NCBI GenBank assembly: GCA_029959615.1
Contig: JASCOD010000007.1
Location: forward strand, 239,716 to 303,715
Origin: Flavobacteriaceae bacterium PS02338
GTDB taxonomy: Bacteria > Bacteroidota > Bacteroidia > Sphingobacteriales > Sphingobacteriaceae
DNA: 64,000 bases
Direction of reading: 5' to 3'
Position 1 is the first letter of the stretch; every line of letters starts with the position of its first letter. The notes under the pieces were generated by a model. The model did no database searches. It saw only the letters and a program-made list of their open reading frames with translations, and was not told the DNA's origin. Below, one piece after another: positions 10,168 through 19,949 of this stretch. Both the position numbers and the translations under genes were made by a program.

Positions 10168-10599
10168 TGTTTCAAAATTTTAAATTTTATAATGCATTGT
10201 ATACGGTGCTTATTTGCCCTTTGCTACAATCGTAGATAGAATGCTGATTTCCGTAGACTAAATGCATTTCTTCAGCGGCTGTAGTTTAAAAAAGATTGTC
10301 TTTTTGATCTTTATACCATTTGTTGTTTGGTATGGTCATTTGGATTTGAAATGAGATGTTGTGTCAGCTTCAATTCTAGAGAGAGTAAAAACACCAGATT
10401 TTGCGATCAGATTAACAAATACATTTTGATCTGAGGTTGCATAAATACCACTTGTGTTGAAATTAATGCAATTTCAAGCTTCAATAGTAACTAAATAAAA
10501 GATTATAAACAGACGTAAATACTTGCAAGAGATACGGCATTAAGCTAAATAACCGCGTTTAAACCAAAAAAGCCCACATTGCTGTGAGCTTTTGCCTAG
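10168..10599. other. gene-free intergenic stretch
   Basis: 432 bases between the lipoprotein gene and tRNA-Met. I see no supported ORF, RNA gene, repeat or strong hairpin; it presumably contains the promoter of the lipoprotein gene. Confidence 0.4.
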
Positions 10600-10673
10600 T
10601 AGCGGGGAGCAGGATCGAACTGCCGACCTCAGGGTTATGAATCCTGCGCTCTAACCATCTGAGCTACCCCGCC
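10600..10673 (-). tRNA. tRNA-Met (CAT), elongator type
   Basis: 74-nt cloverleaf on the minus strand. The acceptor stem GGCGGGG pairs with CCCCGCT, with a G-T pair at position 1, followed by discriminator A. The D arm is TAGCTCAGATGGTTAGAGC. The anticodon loop TTCATAA carries CAT, and the T arm has GTTCGATCC. The anticodon stem closes with an A-C apposition, a pattern I recall from Bacteroidota tRNA-Met. CCA is not encoded. Confidence 0.93.
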
Positions 10674-10686
10674 GAATTTCGAGCTG

Positions 10687-10714
10687 CAAATATAGGATTT
10701 AATCCAATAAACAA
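10687..10714 (-). promoter_or_regulatory. promoter of tRNA-Met
   Basis: On the minus strand TTG, 17 nt, TATATTTG: a good match to the Bacteroidota -33/-7 consensus, with the -7 element ending 13 bases before the tRNA 5' end. Confidence 0.65.
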
Positions 10715-10919
10715 GAAAAATATTTGAAAAGGTTTTTAAGCGTCTAAAGTAGTCTTTGGACAAGCCTGTTTTTTAGGTTTTTAGCATCTTGGTGTTTAAA
10801 GAGGTGTTATAAAACTTTAAGCTATAAATTAAAAAAGTACTTATTTTCTAAAACTTTGCATTTATAAAAGAAAATACTTTTCTTTAGAAAAATATAGATC
10901 AGTATTAAATAAAGTAAGG

Positions 10920-11300
10920 ATGTCAGAAAAGAAGAAATTTACATTAGAATATGCCATAAGATCATCGCCACGCATACTATATAGTTTTTTGAGCGAACCG
11001 AATGGTTTGTCGCAATGGTTTGCCGATGATGTAATTTTCAGAGACCAAACCTATACTTTTACTTGGGATGGAGAAGTGCAGAAAGCTAAGCTAATCAGTT
11101 CAAAGGAAAATAAATTGGTGAAATTTAAATGGATTGATGATGAGCCTTACTGTTATACGGAAATGGAAATCATTCAAGATGAGTTAACCAACGACGTAGC
11201 ATTGGCTATTACAGACTTTGCCACCGAAGATACCCTACAGGAAAGAAAACAAATCTGGGATAATCAAATTACTTATTTGTTGAGCGTATTAGGGGCTTAG
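10920..11300 (+). CDS. START-like (SRPBCC) domain protein
   Basis: A 126-residue cytoplasmic protein that fits the small START-like fold of Bacteroidota. It has an N-terminal helix after FTLEYAIRSSPRILYSFLSEP, a GLSQWFADDV segment, a central antiparallel sheet (TFTWDGEVQKAKLIS), and a long C-terminal helix starting near DTLQERKQIWDNQITYLLSVLG. Such proteins bind hydrophobic ligands, but the ligand is unknown. Next gene downstream is the LptF/G permease, though a terminator-like gap separates them. Confidence 0.75.
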   Translation: MSEKKKFTLEYAIRSSPRILYSFLSEPNGLSQWFADDVIFRDQTYTFTWDGEVQKAKLISSKENKLVKFKWIDDEPYCYTEMEIIQDELTNDVALAITDFATEDTLQERKQIWDNQITYLLSVLGA

Positions 11301-11435
11301 CCTCATTTATTACTATTCGAATTCTAGAAGAACTTGTGGTTGCCTAGATTCGAAGGCTTTTTTGCGGAAAAAACAAATCTATTACGTTCTGTTTACAACG
11401 TATACTTGCACTTTTAACTTTTCAATGGCTTTGCC

Positions 11436-11443
11436 TATCTTTG
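11436..11443 (+). promoter_or_regulatory. -7 promoter element of the LptF/G-type permease
   Basis: TATCTTTG, exact TAnnTTTG consensus, ends five bases before the TTG start codon at 11449. This implies a very short or absent 5' leader. Confidence 0.55.
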
Positions 11444-11448
11444 CATAG

Positions 11449-12903
11449 TTGAAAAAGATCCACCTATTGCTTATTAAGGCATTTATAAGGCCTTTTGCCG
11501 TCACATTTTTTATTGTGATGTTCATTCTATTGATGTTCTTTCTATTTAAGTACGTAGATGACTTGATAGGTAAGGGCTTTGAATGGTATGTTATTGCCGA
11601 ACTAATGATGTATGCTTCGGCATCAAACGTAGCGATGGCACTTCCCTTGGCCATTCTACTATCTTCTATCATGACTTTTGGTAACCTTGGCGAAAACTAT
11701 GAGTTGGTAGCCATTAAATCTGCCGGAGTATCGCTTAGAAAAGCTATGCAGCCTCTTTTGATCCTTATTGTGGGTTTGGCAGTAGCTTCCTTTTTCTTTT
11801 CAGATTATATGTTGCCCAAAGCTAACCTCAAATATGGGTCGCTGTTATGGGATGTTCGTAATAAAAAGCTTTCCTTCCTTATTAAACCGGGAGTATTCAA
11901 CAATAGTATCCCCGGCTATTCTATGCGGGTAGAGCGCAAAGGCGAGGGGGCTGTAGATTCGCTTTATGGAATTATGATTTACGACCATAGTGGTAACAAC
12001 GGTATTCCTCAAATTATTATGGCGCAAAAGGGAAAGATGTCAAAAACTTCCGATGGTAACTATATGGTGCTTACTCTGATTAATGGCGTTCGCTATCAGG
12101 AAGCAGCAGCTAACAATGGTAGTTATAATCCCCGTCAGTCGTTAACCCGAATGCGTTTTAAGCAAACCGAAGTGAAATTTGATTTCAGTAGTTTTAAGGA
12201 TATGACCCGAACGCAGGAAGAGAATTTTAAGAACAATGCGCCAATGCTTAACAGGAAGGAATTGATACAGCGTAGGGACTCGTTAAGCAAGGATTTGGAT
12301 AGCGTAGGGAAGGCTTTGCAGGCTAATGCACAATATTACTTTAAGCAAAGTGGATATGTTAAAGGCTATTCCAAGATAAAGACACCAGCAAAAATAATTA
12401 AGGGGAATATCCTCGATGTACTACCTAAAGATCAAAGGATGCAAGCATTGCAAAGTGCCTACGACCAAGTAGATGCTTTAAAGCAAACCATAAAAGGCCA
12501 ATTAACAGATTACGACTTTAGGAGTAAGGAGATTTTAAGGGCCCAAATAGAATATCAACGTAAATATACCTTGGCTGTATCTTGTTTGCTTTTGTTCTTC
12601 ATAGGAGCGCCATTGGGTGCGATTATTCGTAAAGGAGGATTAGGTTTGCCAGTGGTAATTGCCGTTATCTTCTTCTTGTTCTATCACATTATTTCAACAG
12701 TGGCAGAAAAATCAGCTAAGGAAGGCTCATTGGATCCTGTTTTTGGAATGTGGACGGCCGTAATTATACTCACGCCTGTTGGTGCATTCTTAACCTATAA
12801 AGCGACTGTAGATTCTGCCTTGTTCGATATCGATTACTATAAACAAATGATTATTGGGCTGTTTAAAAAGATTTTTCTTCGTAAGAAACAGGTTGAAAGC
12901 TAA
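11449..12903 (+). CDS. LptF/LptG-family lipopolysaccharide export permease
   Basis: A 484-residue YjgP/YjgQ-type permease. Three membrane segments lie at the N-terminus (about 10-30, 50-75, 95-120), a large periplasmic beta-jellyroll domain follows (about 130-360), and three C-terminal membrane segments are at about 380-465. The family forms the inner-membrane part of the LptB2FG transporter that extracts LPS for delivery to the outer membrane. Only one permease is present here, and I cannot say whether it is the F or G member. The start is TTG; an ATG in frame does not appear before the first membrane helix. A TAnnTTTG element sits five bases upstream. Confidence 0.87.
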   Translation: MKKIHLLLIKAFIRPFAVTFFIVMFILLMFFLFKYVDDLIGKGFEWYVIAELMMYASASNVAMALPLAILLSSIMTFGNLGENYELVAIKSAGVSLRKAMQPLLILIVGLAVASFFFSDYMLPKANLKYGSLLWDVRNKKLSFLIKPGVFNNSIPGYSMRVERKGEGAVDSLYGIMIYDHSGNNGIPQIIMAQKGKMSKTSDGNYMVLTLINGVRYQEAAANNGSYNPRQSLTRMRFKQTEVKFDFSSFKDMTRTQEENFKNNAPMLNRKELIQRRDSLSKDLDSVGKALQANAQYYFKQSGYVKGYSKIKTPAKIIKGNILDVLPKDQRMQALQSAYDQVDALKQTIKGQLTDYDFRSKEILRAQIEYQRKYTLAVSCLLLFFIGAPLGAIIRKGGLGLPVVIAVIFFLFYHIISTVAEKSAKEGSLDPVFGMWTAVIILTPVGAFLTYKATVDSALFDIDYYKQMIIGLFKKIFLRKKQVES

Positions 12904-13062
12904 TTTGCCTACTGTCACTACTTTCTGATTATTTATTATTGGTGAATACGGTTAAATGTTTCGCTATTGCCCTCTGCTTTCTGGTCGCTAAGGCGCTTGT
13001 GGTTGTAATATTAAACTTACTTCATAATGATAATTTCATATCATAATTGCTATTAAAGGTTG

Positions 13063-13104
13063 TACCTTTGCAACTAATAAAATGAGGGACAAAAACCTCA
13101 TTCA
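13063..13104 (+). promoter_or_regulatory. ribBA promoter and leader hairpin
   Basis: TACCTTTG (13063-13070) matches the -7 consensus. The leader then contains AATGAGG, an 8-nt loop and CCTCATT, a perfect 7-bp hairpin at about 13082-13104, before the ATG at 13123. No FMN-riboswitch (RFN) conserved core is visible. Confidence 0.5.
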
Positions 13105-13122
13105 TTTTGCTATTATCCCAAA

Positions 13123-14334
13123 ATGGAAATCAAATTAAATACAATAGAAGAGGCGCTAGCCGATGTAAGGGCTGGTAAAATTATCATAGTAGTTGATGAT
13201 GAAGACCGAGAAAATGAAGGAGACTTTTTAACTGCGGCTAGAAATGTCACTCCGGAAATTATCAACTTCATGTCTAAATATGGACGTGGGTTAATCTGCG
13301 CTCCACTTATCGAAGAACTTTGCGATAAATTAGAGCTCAACCTCATGGTGCAAAACAATACCGTTTTACATCAAACACCATTTACGGTTTCGGTTGATTT
13401 AATTGGTCAAGGATGTACTACGGGTATTTCGGCTCATGATAGGGCCAAAACAGTACAGGCATTAATTAATCCATCTACCAAGCCTGAAGAATTGGGTAGA
13501 CCAGGTCATATTTTCCCGTTAAGAGCTAGAAAAGAGGGCGTATTGCGTAGAACAGGACATACCGAAGCTACCATAGATATTGCTCGTTTGGCTGGTTTTG
13601 AGCCTGCTGGAGTGTTGGTTGAAATTATGAACGAGGATGGTACCATGGCTCGTTTGCCCGACTTGATGCTGATTGCTAAGCAGCACGATTTGAAAATCAT
13701 TTCTATCAAAGATTTGATTAGCTATCGTTTGGCTGCAGAAAGCTTAATCAAAGAAGAAGTGACCGTAAATTTGCCAACGCAATGGGGCGATTTTAAAATG
13801 ACTGCCTATACACAATTGAGTAACGGAGCTACACATATGGCTATCTCTAAAGGCAATTGGGAGGATGGAGAGACCGTTTTAACCCGTATCCATAGTTCTT
13901 GTGTAACTGGAGATATTTTTGGCTCTTGCCGCTGCGATTGTGGACCTCAATTACATAAGGCCATGGAAATGATTGAGAAAGAAGGGAAAGGTCTAATTGT
14001 GTATATGAATCAAGAGGGTAGAGGTATTGGTTTGGTGAATAAACTGCATGCCTATAATCTACAGGATGCTGGTTTGGATACCGTTGAAGCTAACATACAA
14101 TTAGGATTTAAAGGTGATGAACGTGATTATGGTGTAGGTGCTCAAATTTTGAGAGCACAGGGCATTACTAAAATGCGTTTGATGTCCAATAATCCAACTA
14201 AGAGAGCTGGCTTAATAGGCTACGGGTTAGAGGTTGTTGAAAATATCACTATAGAAATAGAGAGTAACAAGCATAATGAATCTTATCTAATTGCTAAGAG
14301 AGATAAAATGGGACACCAGATCTTGAAAGGATAG
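13123..14334 (+). CDS. ribBA: bifunctional DHBP synthase / GTP cyclohydrolase II
   Basis: A 403-residue fusion that catalyses two early steps of riboflavin synthesis. The N-terminal 200 residues make 3,4-dihydroxy-2-butanone 4-phosphate from ribulose 5-phosphate (acidic metal-binding motif DDEDRENEGDF near residue 25; TGHTEATIDIARLAG). The C-terminal 200 residues open GTP (zinc site CVTGDIFGSCRCDCG, with the three Cys of the family; YMNQEGRGIGLVNK; RLMSNNPTK). Both active sites look intact. Length and order match the usual RibBA. A rho-independent terminator follows. Confidence 0.97.
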   Translation: MEIKLNTIEEALADVRAGKIIIVVDDEDRENEGDFLTAARNVTPEIINFMSKYGRGLICAPLIEELCDKLELNLMVQNNTVLHQTPFTVSVDLIGQGCTTGISAHDRAKTVQALINPSTKPEELGRPGHIFPLRARKEGVLRRTGHTEATIDIARLAGFEPAGVLVEIMNEDGTMARLPDLMLIAKQHDLKIISIKDLISYRLAAESLIKEEVTVNLPTQWGDFKMTAYTQLSNGATHMAISKGNWEDGETVLTRIHSSCVTGDIFGSCRCDCGPQLHKAMEMIEKEGKGLIVYMNQEGRGIGLVNKLHAYNLQDAGLDTVEANIQLGFKGDERDYGVGAQILRAQGITKMRLMSNNPTKRAGLIGYGLEVVENITIEIESNKHNESYLIAKRDKMGHQILKG

Positions 14335-14366
14335 CTTTTAAAGTTTTATGTTATAAGTTTTACGTA

Positions 14367-14401
14367 AAAGAGCCAGTAGGTAATTACTACTGGCTCTTTT
14401 T
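14367..14401 (+). terminator. rho-independent terminator of ribBA
   Basis: Inverted repeat AGAGCCAGTAG / CTACTGGCTCT with a 7-nt loop, followed by TTTTTG. It lies between the convergent ribBA and TamB-like genes. Confidence 0.85.
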
Positions 14402-14460
14402 GTTGAGGAGTTTTGTTCGGCGAAATCGTCAATTGTAATTCGCAAAAAATTAAAATATTC

Positions 14461-17400
14461 TTATTTCTTCTGACTTTTCTTGCTCTCGTTGATGATTGCT
14501 TCCTTATTAAGGCGTAGCTTTTCTTTCTCCGCTTCTTTCTTTTTTTGCTCTCTACGATATTTCCCAGAAATCTTTTGAAGAAGTTCAGTCAAAGTGTCGA
14601 ATTGTTGATTATAGATTAGGCCGAGAGAAAATACATTTCTATAAGGATCGATACCTGGGTTGGCAAAAATACTCTGTATTGTAGGCGGTTTGTTAGCAAT
14701 TTTGCCTACCAAACTACCATCTTTTTTAATTAAACCCAGTATTTCTACTTCACGTCCTACCTCATTTCTAAAGCCAATGGTATTGTCTATCGAACTTTTG
14801 CTTATATCGGTAATACCCGCACTTATGATAACCCTGTCATTAAAAAGCTTAGCAGATGCACTGGCCTCATTAAATGAACGGATGTTGATGTCTACAAAAC
14901 TCAGGTTTAAACTAGATAATACATTGTTTAGCTGATTGAAAATTAGATCGGTGGCTGTTCCTGTACCTACAGAGCCCAATTGCTGACTTAAGTTTTCTGA
15001 GCCAGTACCGGGAGCAAATCTCCGTTGGATAATTAAACTTAAAGCCTGAGTGTTTAGGTTATTGCCATCATTAAAATAAGATTGTAGTTCTTCTTTAATA
15101 GCAGGGTTGGCAGGGAAGAAAATATCCAGTTTGATATCTGGTTTAGTTAATAAACCACTTAGACCCATCTCTACCTCTGTTTGTGCCGTTTGAGTGGCAT
15201 TGCTACTGCCATCGCGGTTAGCTGCTTGATACAAGTCTCCAAGAGCTGCACGTAAGGCGTAAATTGCTTTGAGGTTGATCTGTGCATTGGTTGGGTTTCC
15301 GGTCCATCTAATTGTTCCGCCTTGTCTAATGTCAAAACGTTTGTTGAGTACTTCTCTTGCCGTAAAATCGAATACACCACTTTCGATGACATAATCTCCT
15401 TTCATCTCGAAGTCACCAACTTTAGATATGTTTAACTCAAGATCTGCATTTCCAGTTCCGCTAAGTTTACCCAAAACTGTATAAATGTTAACCGTCGTGT
15501 TAGGATCAACGCTAAGCTTAAAGTTCATGCTTAGGCCTTCGAAGTTAGATTGCTTTTTGACAACTTTAGTAGTGTCTTTACTTACAAAAGTGATGAAATC
15601 TTTGTCAGTTACTGTTTCTGCACTGTTTAGCGGTAAACTGAAAACAGTTCCTTTTTCTGTTTTGGCATCAATGTCTATAAACATGTCATTGGTAGGGCCT
15701 TTGAAAGAAAACTTACCTGTTCCATAAGCCTTTCCAAAATATACAGCATTGTCTTTTGAAGTGGTATTTAATGCCATTAATCCCTTAGCTTCTAACTCAA
15801 CTTGTATATTGGGGTTGTCTATGTTTTTTAAATCTACAGTACCATTTGCCGTTCCCGTGTGGCCTTCTAAGTCTTTTAACACCAGGTTATCTAGTGTAAT
15901 AGCGCTATTGTTGACAGTTACTTCGTCGTCGATAATATAGGTGGTTTTAAGGTAATTTACGGTAAGCTGCGCCTTTTGTAGTTTGATATCTCCATCAATG
16001 GAAGGAGAATCAAATGCACCTTTAACCGTTAAATCTGCCGAGACTTTACCTTTTAGATTTGAAACCAGTTTTTTAAGTAGGGGAGTTAAAATGGCCAGTT
16101 CACTATCTTTAAGGTTTACCTTTAGGTCTATCTGTTTCTGAGCTGCATCTAAATTGCCGGTAATGTTAAACGTTTCCTTATCTACTGCAATAATTTTGGT
16201 GTAAACATTGGCAATTTTGTCTGTGCTATTAAAGGAAGAGGTATCTGTTAAGCTACCTATGTAGGTGCCGTTAAAGCCTAACGAATCTATATGTAAACTA
16301 TCTCTAATTTGAGGAGATTTAAGCACGCCGTAGATTCTCGTTTTACCATTGGCCTTACCTGTAAAATTAATTCCTAGTGTTTTAACAAAAGGGTTGATCG
16401 TTTTCAGGTTGAAATTTTCTAATGCCACCAACAATACATCTTTAGGGTCATCAGAAATAACGCCATCTATCTTTAAATCCTGTTTTCCGTTGCTTAAAGA
16501 GAAATTCTCGATGCGGGTTTTACCACCATTCAAATCGATTTGTACTTTATCTTCTATGTTCCAATCCTCAAAATTCACTTTAAGGTTGGAAGGTAAAATG
16601 CTAATTTTTGAAGTGTCGGGCAAGAACTCCACTAAACCGTTTAAATCGAGTTGGTTTGCATCGTCAGCGTTGGATAGTTTTACGTTTAATGCCAAGCTAT
16701 CGTTACGCAAGATGTTGGAAATGTTGACGTTCTTGATATAAAGGCTGTCATTTAAATCTATTCTGTCTGAAGAAACGATGGCTGTAAGTTGTTTAGGAGA
16801 GGTATTTTGATCAATAATGATGTTATTGGCTACAATGCCTTTAAATTTCAATCGTTTAATGATTCCTCCGAGTGTGGCCGTGTTGTTTTTTGAATCGAAA
16901 GAGCCAACCAATAGTGATTGCTGATCTATTTCTAATCCAGGAGAGAGCAGCTCGGCAATAGGTTCAAAGTCTTTGATTTTTAGCCTGAAATCGAATACCT
17001 GTGTTTTATACTTAACAATCTCTGTTTTTAGCGAAGGTATATAGGTTTTTGCAATGGTTTTGAAGTAAGAAACAATAGTGCCCAAGTCATATTGACCTTT
17101 AATTCCCGCCTCCAAAATGTCCGAATTGATGTTTAAGCTCCTGTCCATACCCGTTCCTCTTGCGCTAAGAAAAACCGAATCAACTTTGTAAATTCCTCTT
17201 AAATTATTGAGTGTAATTTGTTGCAATAGTAAGCGACCCTGTAGGTTATCTAGGTTAGTGCCAGAGAAGTTGGTACTAAAAATAGCATCTACTTTTAGTG
17301 AATCTTTGTAAAGTTTTAATGTTTTTAATTTGGCATTCCTGATGTTAGCTCTAAAGTTAAAAACCGGTAATTCTGGATTGAGATTTACACCACCATCAAA

Positions 17401-18858
17401 ATCTAGTTGAACATTTTTATCATCGATTTTAAGGTTGCCATCGAAGAATTTTTTATCGAAGGTGCCATTTACATTAATGTTGCGATAACGATAACCTTTA
17501 AAGTCTAGGTAGCTGATTTTACCTTTCAGTTCTTCGTTGAGGTCTTTGATTTCTGTTCCACGACCTTTGATATAAAGCTCTGAAGTAATTCTGCCCAATA
17601 GCTTCTCGTTAATCAATTCACCAATATGAAAGTCGTAGGTTTTAACATTTCCAGTATATGAAGGAACACCTTTTTTATCGATCTTCATGTTTACATCAGA
17701 CTTTAATCGGCCTAATTTGGTTTTGAATTCGCCATAGGCAATAAAATCGTTCTGAAAACCGGTGAAATATCCGTTAAAATTAATGTTGCCAAATTTATTG
17801 ACGATTTCTGGGATGGATTTTACTCTTTTGCCCGTCAAGTCAGTTAAGATCTCATCTAAGTCTTTTTTGTTGGAGCCTGCCAACTCAATTTTCATATCCA
17901 TGAAAGTTTCATCCCAATTTGGAAGTCCTTTCATGGTAAAATCACCTTTGATATACGTTGCTCTTCCTGCTTTTACGGTCAGTTTTTTTGCCCTTAGGTC
18001 ATTTACTAAACCCGTAATCTGTCCATCAATATCAATGTCCAGCTTCATCTTCTTTAGTGCAGGTGCGAAAAATGCTATATCGCTAGATGATACATGGCTG
18101 TTTTTGAAATTTGCCTTCATCCTTACCTTGTTCTCGTAATCCTTAAAATCTCTGAAAGTTTTAAACTTCATCTGATAATAATCGGTAAGTCGAGTTTTAT
18201 TGGTAACCAGTAGCATCTTTTTAAGCTCTATGGCATTGCTGTCTACGGTAGTAAAAGCACTTAAGTTCTTTAAATAGAAACCACTTTTTTCCTTAAGGGT
18301 AAGGTTCTTAATGTTCGCTTGAATCAAATGGTCTTTCGTATCTAAGCCTTCAAAAATGCCATTCATTTCTGTTACTTCGATGTCTTCAAAATTTACCCCG
18401 TCAACTTTTTCGTTGTATTTGAGGTTTTTGTATTTAAAGTGAAGATTGTTTAAGATCACCCGATCGAAAAGAATTTGGAATTTCTTCTTTTTTGACGGTG
18501 TTTTTGGTTTTCCACTATCAAAGTAATCTATGATGAAATCTAAATTGGTATTTCCGTCTTTTTGAGTTTTTAGGAAGAAAGTGCCGTCATTTAATTGGAC
18601 CGTATTGATATCTACAATCTTTTCTTTCAAAGAAAACCGATTGAGGTCTACGATGAACTTGGGGAAATGTGCTAAAGTGTCTTTTTGCAGGTCTAAGACC
18701 AGTAACTCTTCTAGTACTACAGATTTGAACGGCCTCACATATAGGCCGCCAACTTTCACAGTTGTATTTAATTCTTTAGAAAGATAATCAGCTGCTTTTC
18801 TGGCTACGTAGGTTTGTACGGGCTTAAACTGTAGGGAAAAAACTACGCCGGCAACCAA
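14461..18858 (-). CDS. TamB-like translocation/assembly module protein (DUF490)
   Basis: At least 1,465 residues. Long stretches of amphipathic beta strand (a beta-taco groove), with the C-terminal DUF490/TamB domain (about 1090-1430) containing YVIESGVFDFTAREVLNKRF, FDIRQGGTIRWTGNP and a NLSQQLGSVGTG-like region. TamB-type proteins bridge inner and outer membranes and move phospholipid or assist outer-membrane protein insertion. The C-terminal 30 residues are Lys/Glu rich. The N-terminal membrane helix continues upstream of the first TTG (18858): the codons from about 18920 encode KIIKKLLKILLWIIASIILL without any in-frame ATG, GTG or TTG, so the true start is probably upstream and unusual. 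Confidence 0.85.
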   Translation of the reverse strand: MVAGVVFSLQFKPVQTYVARKAADYLSKELNTTVKVGGLYVRPFKSVVLEELLVLDLQKDTLAHFPKFIVDLNRFSLKEKIVDINTVQLNDGTFFLKTQKDGNTNLDFIIDYFDSGKPKTPSKKKKFQILFDRVILNNLHFKYKNLKYNEKVDGVNFEDIEVTEMNGIFEGLDTKDHLIQANIKNLTLKEKSGFYLKNLSAFTTVDSNAIELKKMLLVTNKTRLTDYYQMKFKTFRDFKDYENKVRMKANFKNSHVSSSDIAFFAPALKKMKLDIDIDGQITGLVNDLRAKKLTVKAGRATYIKGDFTMKGLPNWDETFMDMKIELAGSNKKDLDEILTDLTGKRVKSIPEIVNKFGNINFNGYFTGFQNDFIAYGEFKTKLGRLKSDVNMKIDKKGVPSYTGNVKTYDFHIGELINEKLLGRITSELYIKGRGTEIKDLNEELKGKISYLDFKGYRYRNINVNGTFDKKFFDGNLKIDDKNVQLDFDGGVNLNPELPVFNFRANIRNAKLKTLKLYKDSLKVDAIFSTNFSGTNLDNLQGRLLLQQITLNNLRGIYKVDSVFLSARGTGMDRSLNINSDILEAGIKGQYDLGTIVSYFKTIAKTYIPSLKTEIVKYKTQVFDFRLKIKDFEPIAELLSPGLEIDQQSLLVGSFDSKNNTATLGGIIKRLKFKGIVANNIIIDQNTSPKQLTAIVSSDRIDLNDSLYIKNVNISNILRNDSLALNVKLSNADDANQLDLNGLVEFLPDTSKISILPSNLKVNFEDWNIEDKVQIDLNGGKTRIENFSLSNGKQDLKIDGVISDDPKDVLLVALENFNLKTINPFVKTLGINFTGKANGKTRIYGVLKSPQIRDSLHIDSLGFNGTYIGSLTDTSSFNSTDKIANVYTKIIAVDKETFNITGNLDAAQKQIDLKVNLKDSELAILTPLLKKLVSNLKGKVSADLTVKGAFDSPSIDGDIKLQKAQLTVNYLKTTYIIDDEVTVNNSAITLDNLVLKDLEGHTGTANGTVDLKNIDNPNIQVELEAKGLMALNTTSKDNAVYFGKAYGTGKFSFKGPTNDMFIDIDAKTEKGTVFSLPLNSAETVTDKDFITFVSKDTTKVVKKQSNFEGLSMNFKLSVDPNTTVNIYTVLGKLSGTGNADLELNISKVGDFEMKGDYVIESGVFDFTAREVLNKRFDIRQGGTIRWTGNPTNAQINLKAIYALRAALGDLYQAANRDGSSNATQTAQTEVEMGLSGLLTKPDIKLDIFFPANPAIKEELQSYFNDGNNLNTQALSLIIQRRFAPGTGSENLSQQLGSVGTGTATDLIFNQLNNVLSSLNLSFVDINIRSFNEASASAKLFNDRVIISAGITDISKSSIDNTIGFRNEVGREVEILGLIKKDGSLVGKIANKPPTIQSIFANPGIDPYRNVFSLGLIYNQQFDTLTELLQKISGKYRREQKKKEAEKEKLRLNKEAIINESKKSQKK

Positions 18859-18908
18859 TAATATGATCGAAGCGATAATCCACAGAAGTATTTTTAATAG
18901 TTTTTTAA

Positions 18909-18916
18909 TAATTTTG
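18909..18916 (+). promoter_or_regulatory. -7 promoter element of tsaD
   Basis: TAATTTTG, exact TAnnTTTG consensus, 19 bases before the GTG start at 18936. It lies inside the 5' end of the divergent TamB-like gene. Confidence 0.5.
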
Positions 18917-18935
18917 TAGCTTAAATCTCTTGTAC

Positions 18936-19937
18936 GTGCCCATTATATTAGCTATAGAATCATCTTGCGACGAAACTTCAGTTGCCATTTGTGATAACGG
19001 CAAAATTACTGCCAATGTTATTGCAAACCAAACAATTCATGAAAATTATGGAGGTGTAATTCCTGAGCTCGCTTCTAGGGTGCACCAACAGAATATAGTG
19101 CCAGCCGTGCAACAAGCCTTGGCGATAGCAGGAGTGCATAAAAACCAGCTTGATGGTGTCGCTTTTACGCAAGGTCCAGGTTTATTAGGTTCGTTGTTAG
19201 TAGGTGTTTCTTTTGCCAAATCATTTGCTTTGGCCTTAAATTTACCTTTGATTTCGGTAAATCATATGCAAGCACACATTTTGGCACACTTTATTGATGA
19301 GCCGAAACCGAAATTTCCTTTCTTATGCCTAACCGTTTCTGGTGGCCATACGCAAATTGTTTTGGTTAAGGACTACTTTGATATGGAGATTGTGGGCGAA
19401 ACCTTAGACGATGCAGCAGGGGAGGCCTTCGATAAAACGGCCAAGATTTTAAACTTGCCTTATCCGGGAGGTCCGTTGATTGATAAACACGCAAAAGAGG
19501 GAAATCCTAAAGCATACCAATTTCCCGAACCGCAAATACAAGGGTTAAATTATAGTTTTAGTGGCTTTAAAACTGCTATTCTGTATTTTGTAAGAGACCG
19601 TCATAAAGAAAATGCAACTTTTGTTGAAGAGAACCTGGCGGATATTTGTGCTTCGGTACAACATAGTATTGTCAATATCTTACTTAATAAATTAAAGAAG
19701 GCGGCGAAGCAGTATAATTGTAATCAAATAGCTATTGCAGGTGGAGTTTCAGCAAATTCGGGTTTACGTAATGCATTGCTAGGCTTACAGGATACTTTAG
19801 GCTGGGAAGTGTTTATCCCGAAATTTGAATATTGTACCGATAACGCTGCTATGATTGCTATAGCGGGCTATCAAAAGTTTTTACAAAATGATTTCGTTGG
19901 TCAGGAGGTTGCTCCTATGGCCAGAATGAATTTCTAA
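18936..19937 (+). CDS. tsaD: tRNA N6-adenosine threonylcarbamoyltransferase
   Basis: About 333 residues, normal for TsaD/Gcp. It attaches threonylcarbamoyl to A37 of tRNAs that read ANN codons, working with TsaB, TsaE and TsaC. Visible motifs are IESSCDETSVA at the N-terminus, the metal-binding HMQAH, SGGHTQ, and the GGPLIDKHA and AIAGGVSANSGLR segments. The frame is open from a TTG at 18930, but the GTG at 18936 gives the family's usual N-terminus (PIILAIESSCDET). It is divergent from the TamB-like gene, with 5' ends only some 77 bp apart. The next two small genes follow closely. Confidence 0.95.
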   Translation: MPIILAIESSCDETSVAICDNGKITANVIANQTIHENYGGVIPELASRVHQQNIVPAVQQALAIAGVHKNQLDGVAFTQGPGLLGSLLVGVSFAKSFALALNLPLISVNHMQAHILAHFIDEPKPKFPFLCLTVSGGHTQIVLVKDYFDMEIVGETLDDAAGEAFDKTAKILNLPYPGGPLIDKHAKEGNPKAYQFPEPQIQGLNYSFSGFKTAILYFVRDRHKENATFVEENLADICASVQHSIVNILLNKLKKAAKQYNCNQIAIAGGVSANSGLRNALLGLQDTLGWEVFIPKFEYCTDNAAMIAIAGYQKFLQNDFVGQEVAPMARMNF

Positions 19938-19949
19938 TCATAGAAGAAT

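Noticed and set aside
13030..13123. FMN riboswitch before ribBA
   Set aside because: The 53-base leader is too short and lacks the RFN core; only a simple 7-bp hairpin is present.
14660..18787. Open frames on the plus strand opposite the TamB-like gene
   Set aside because: They are antisense shadows of a long coding sequence; none has recognisable protein character or a promoter.
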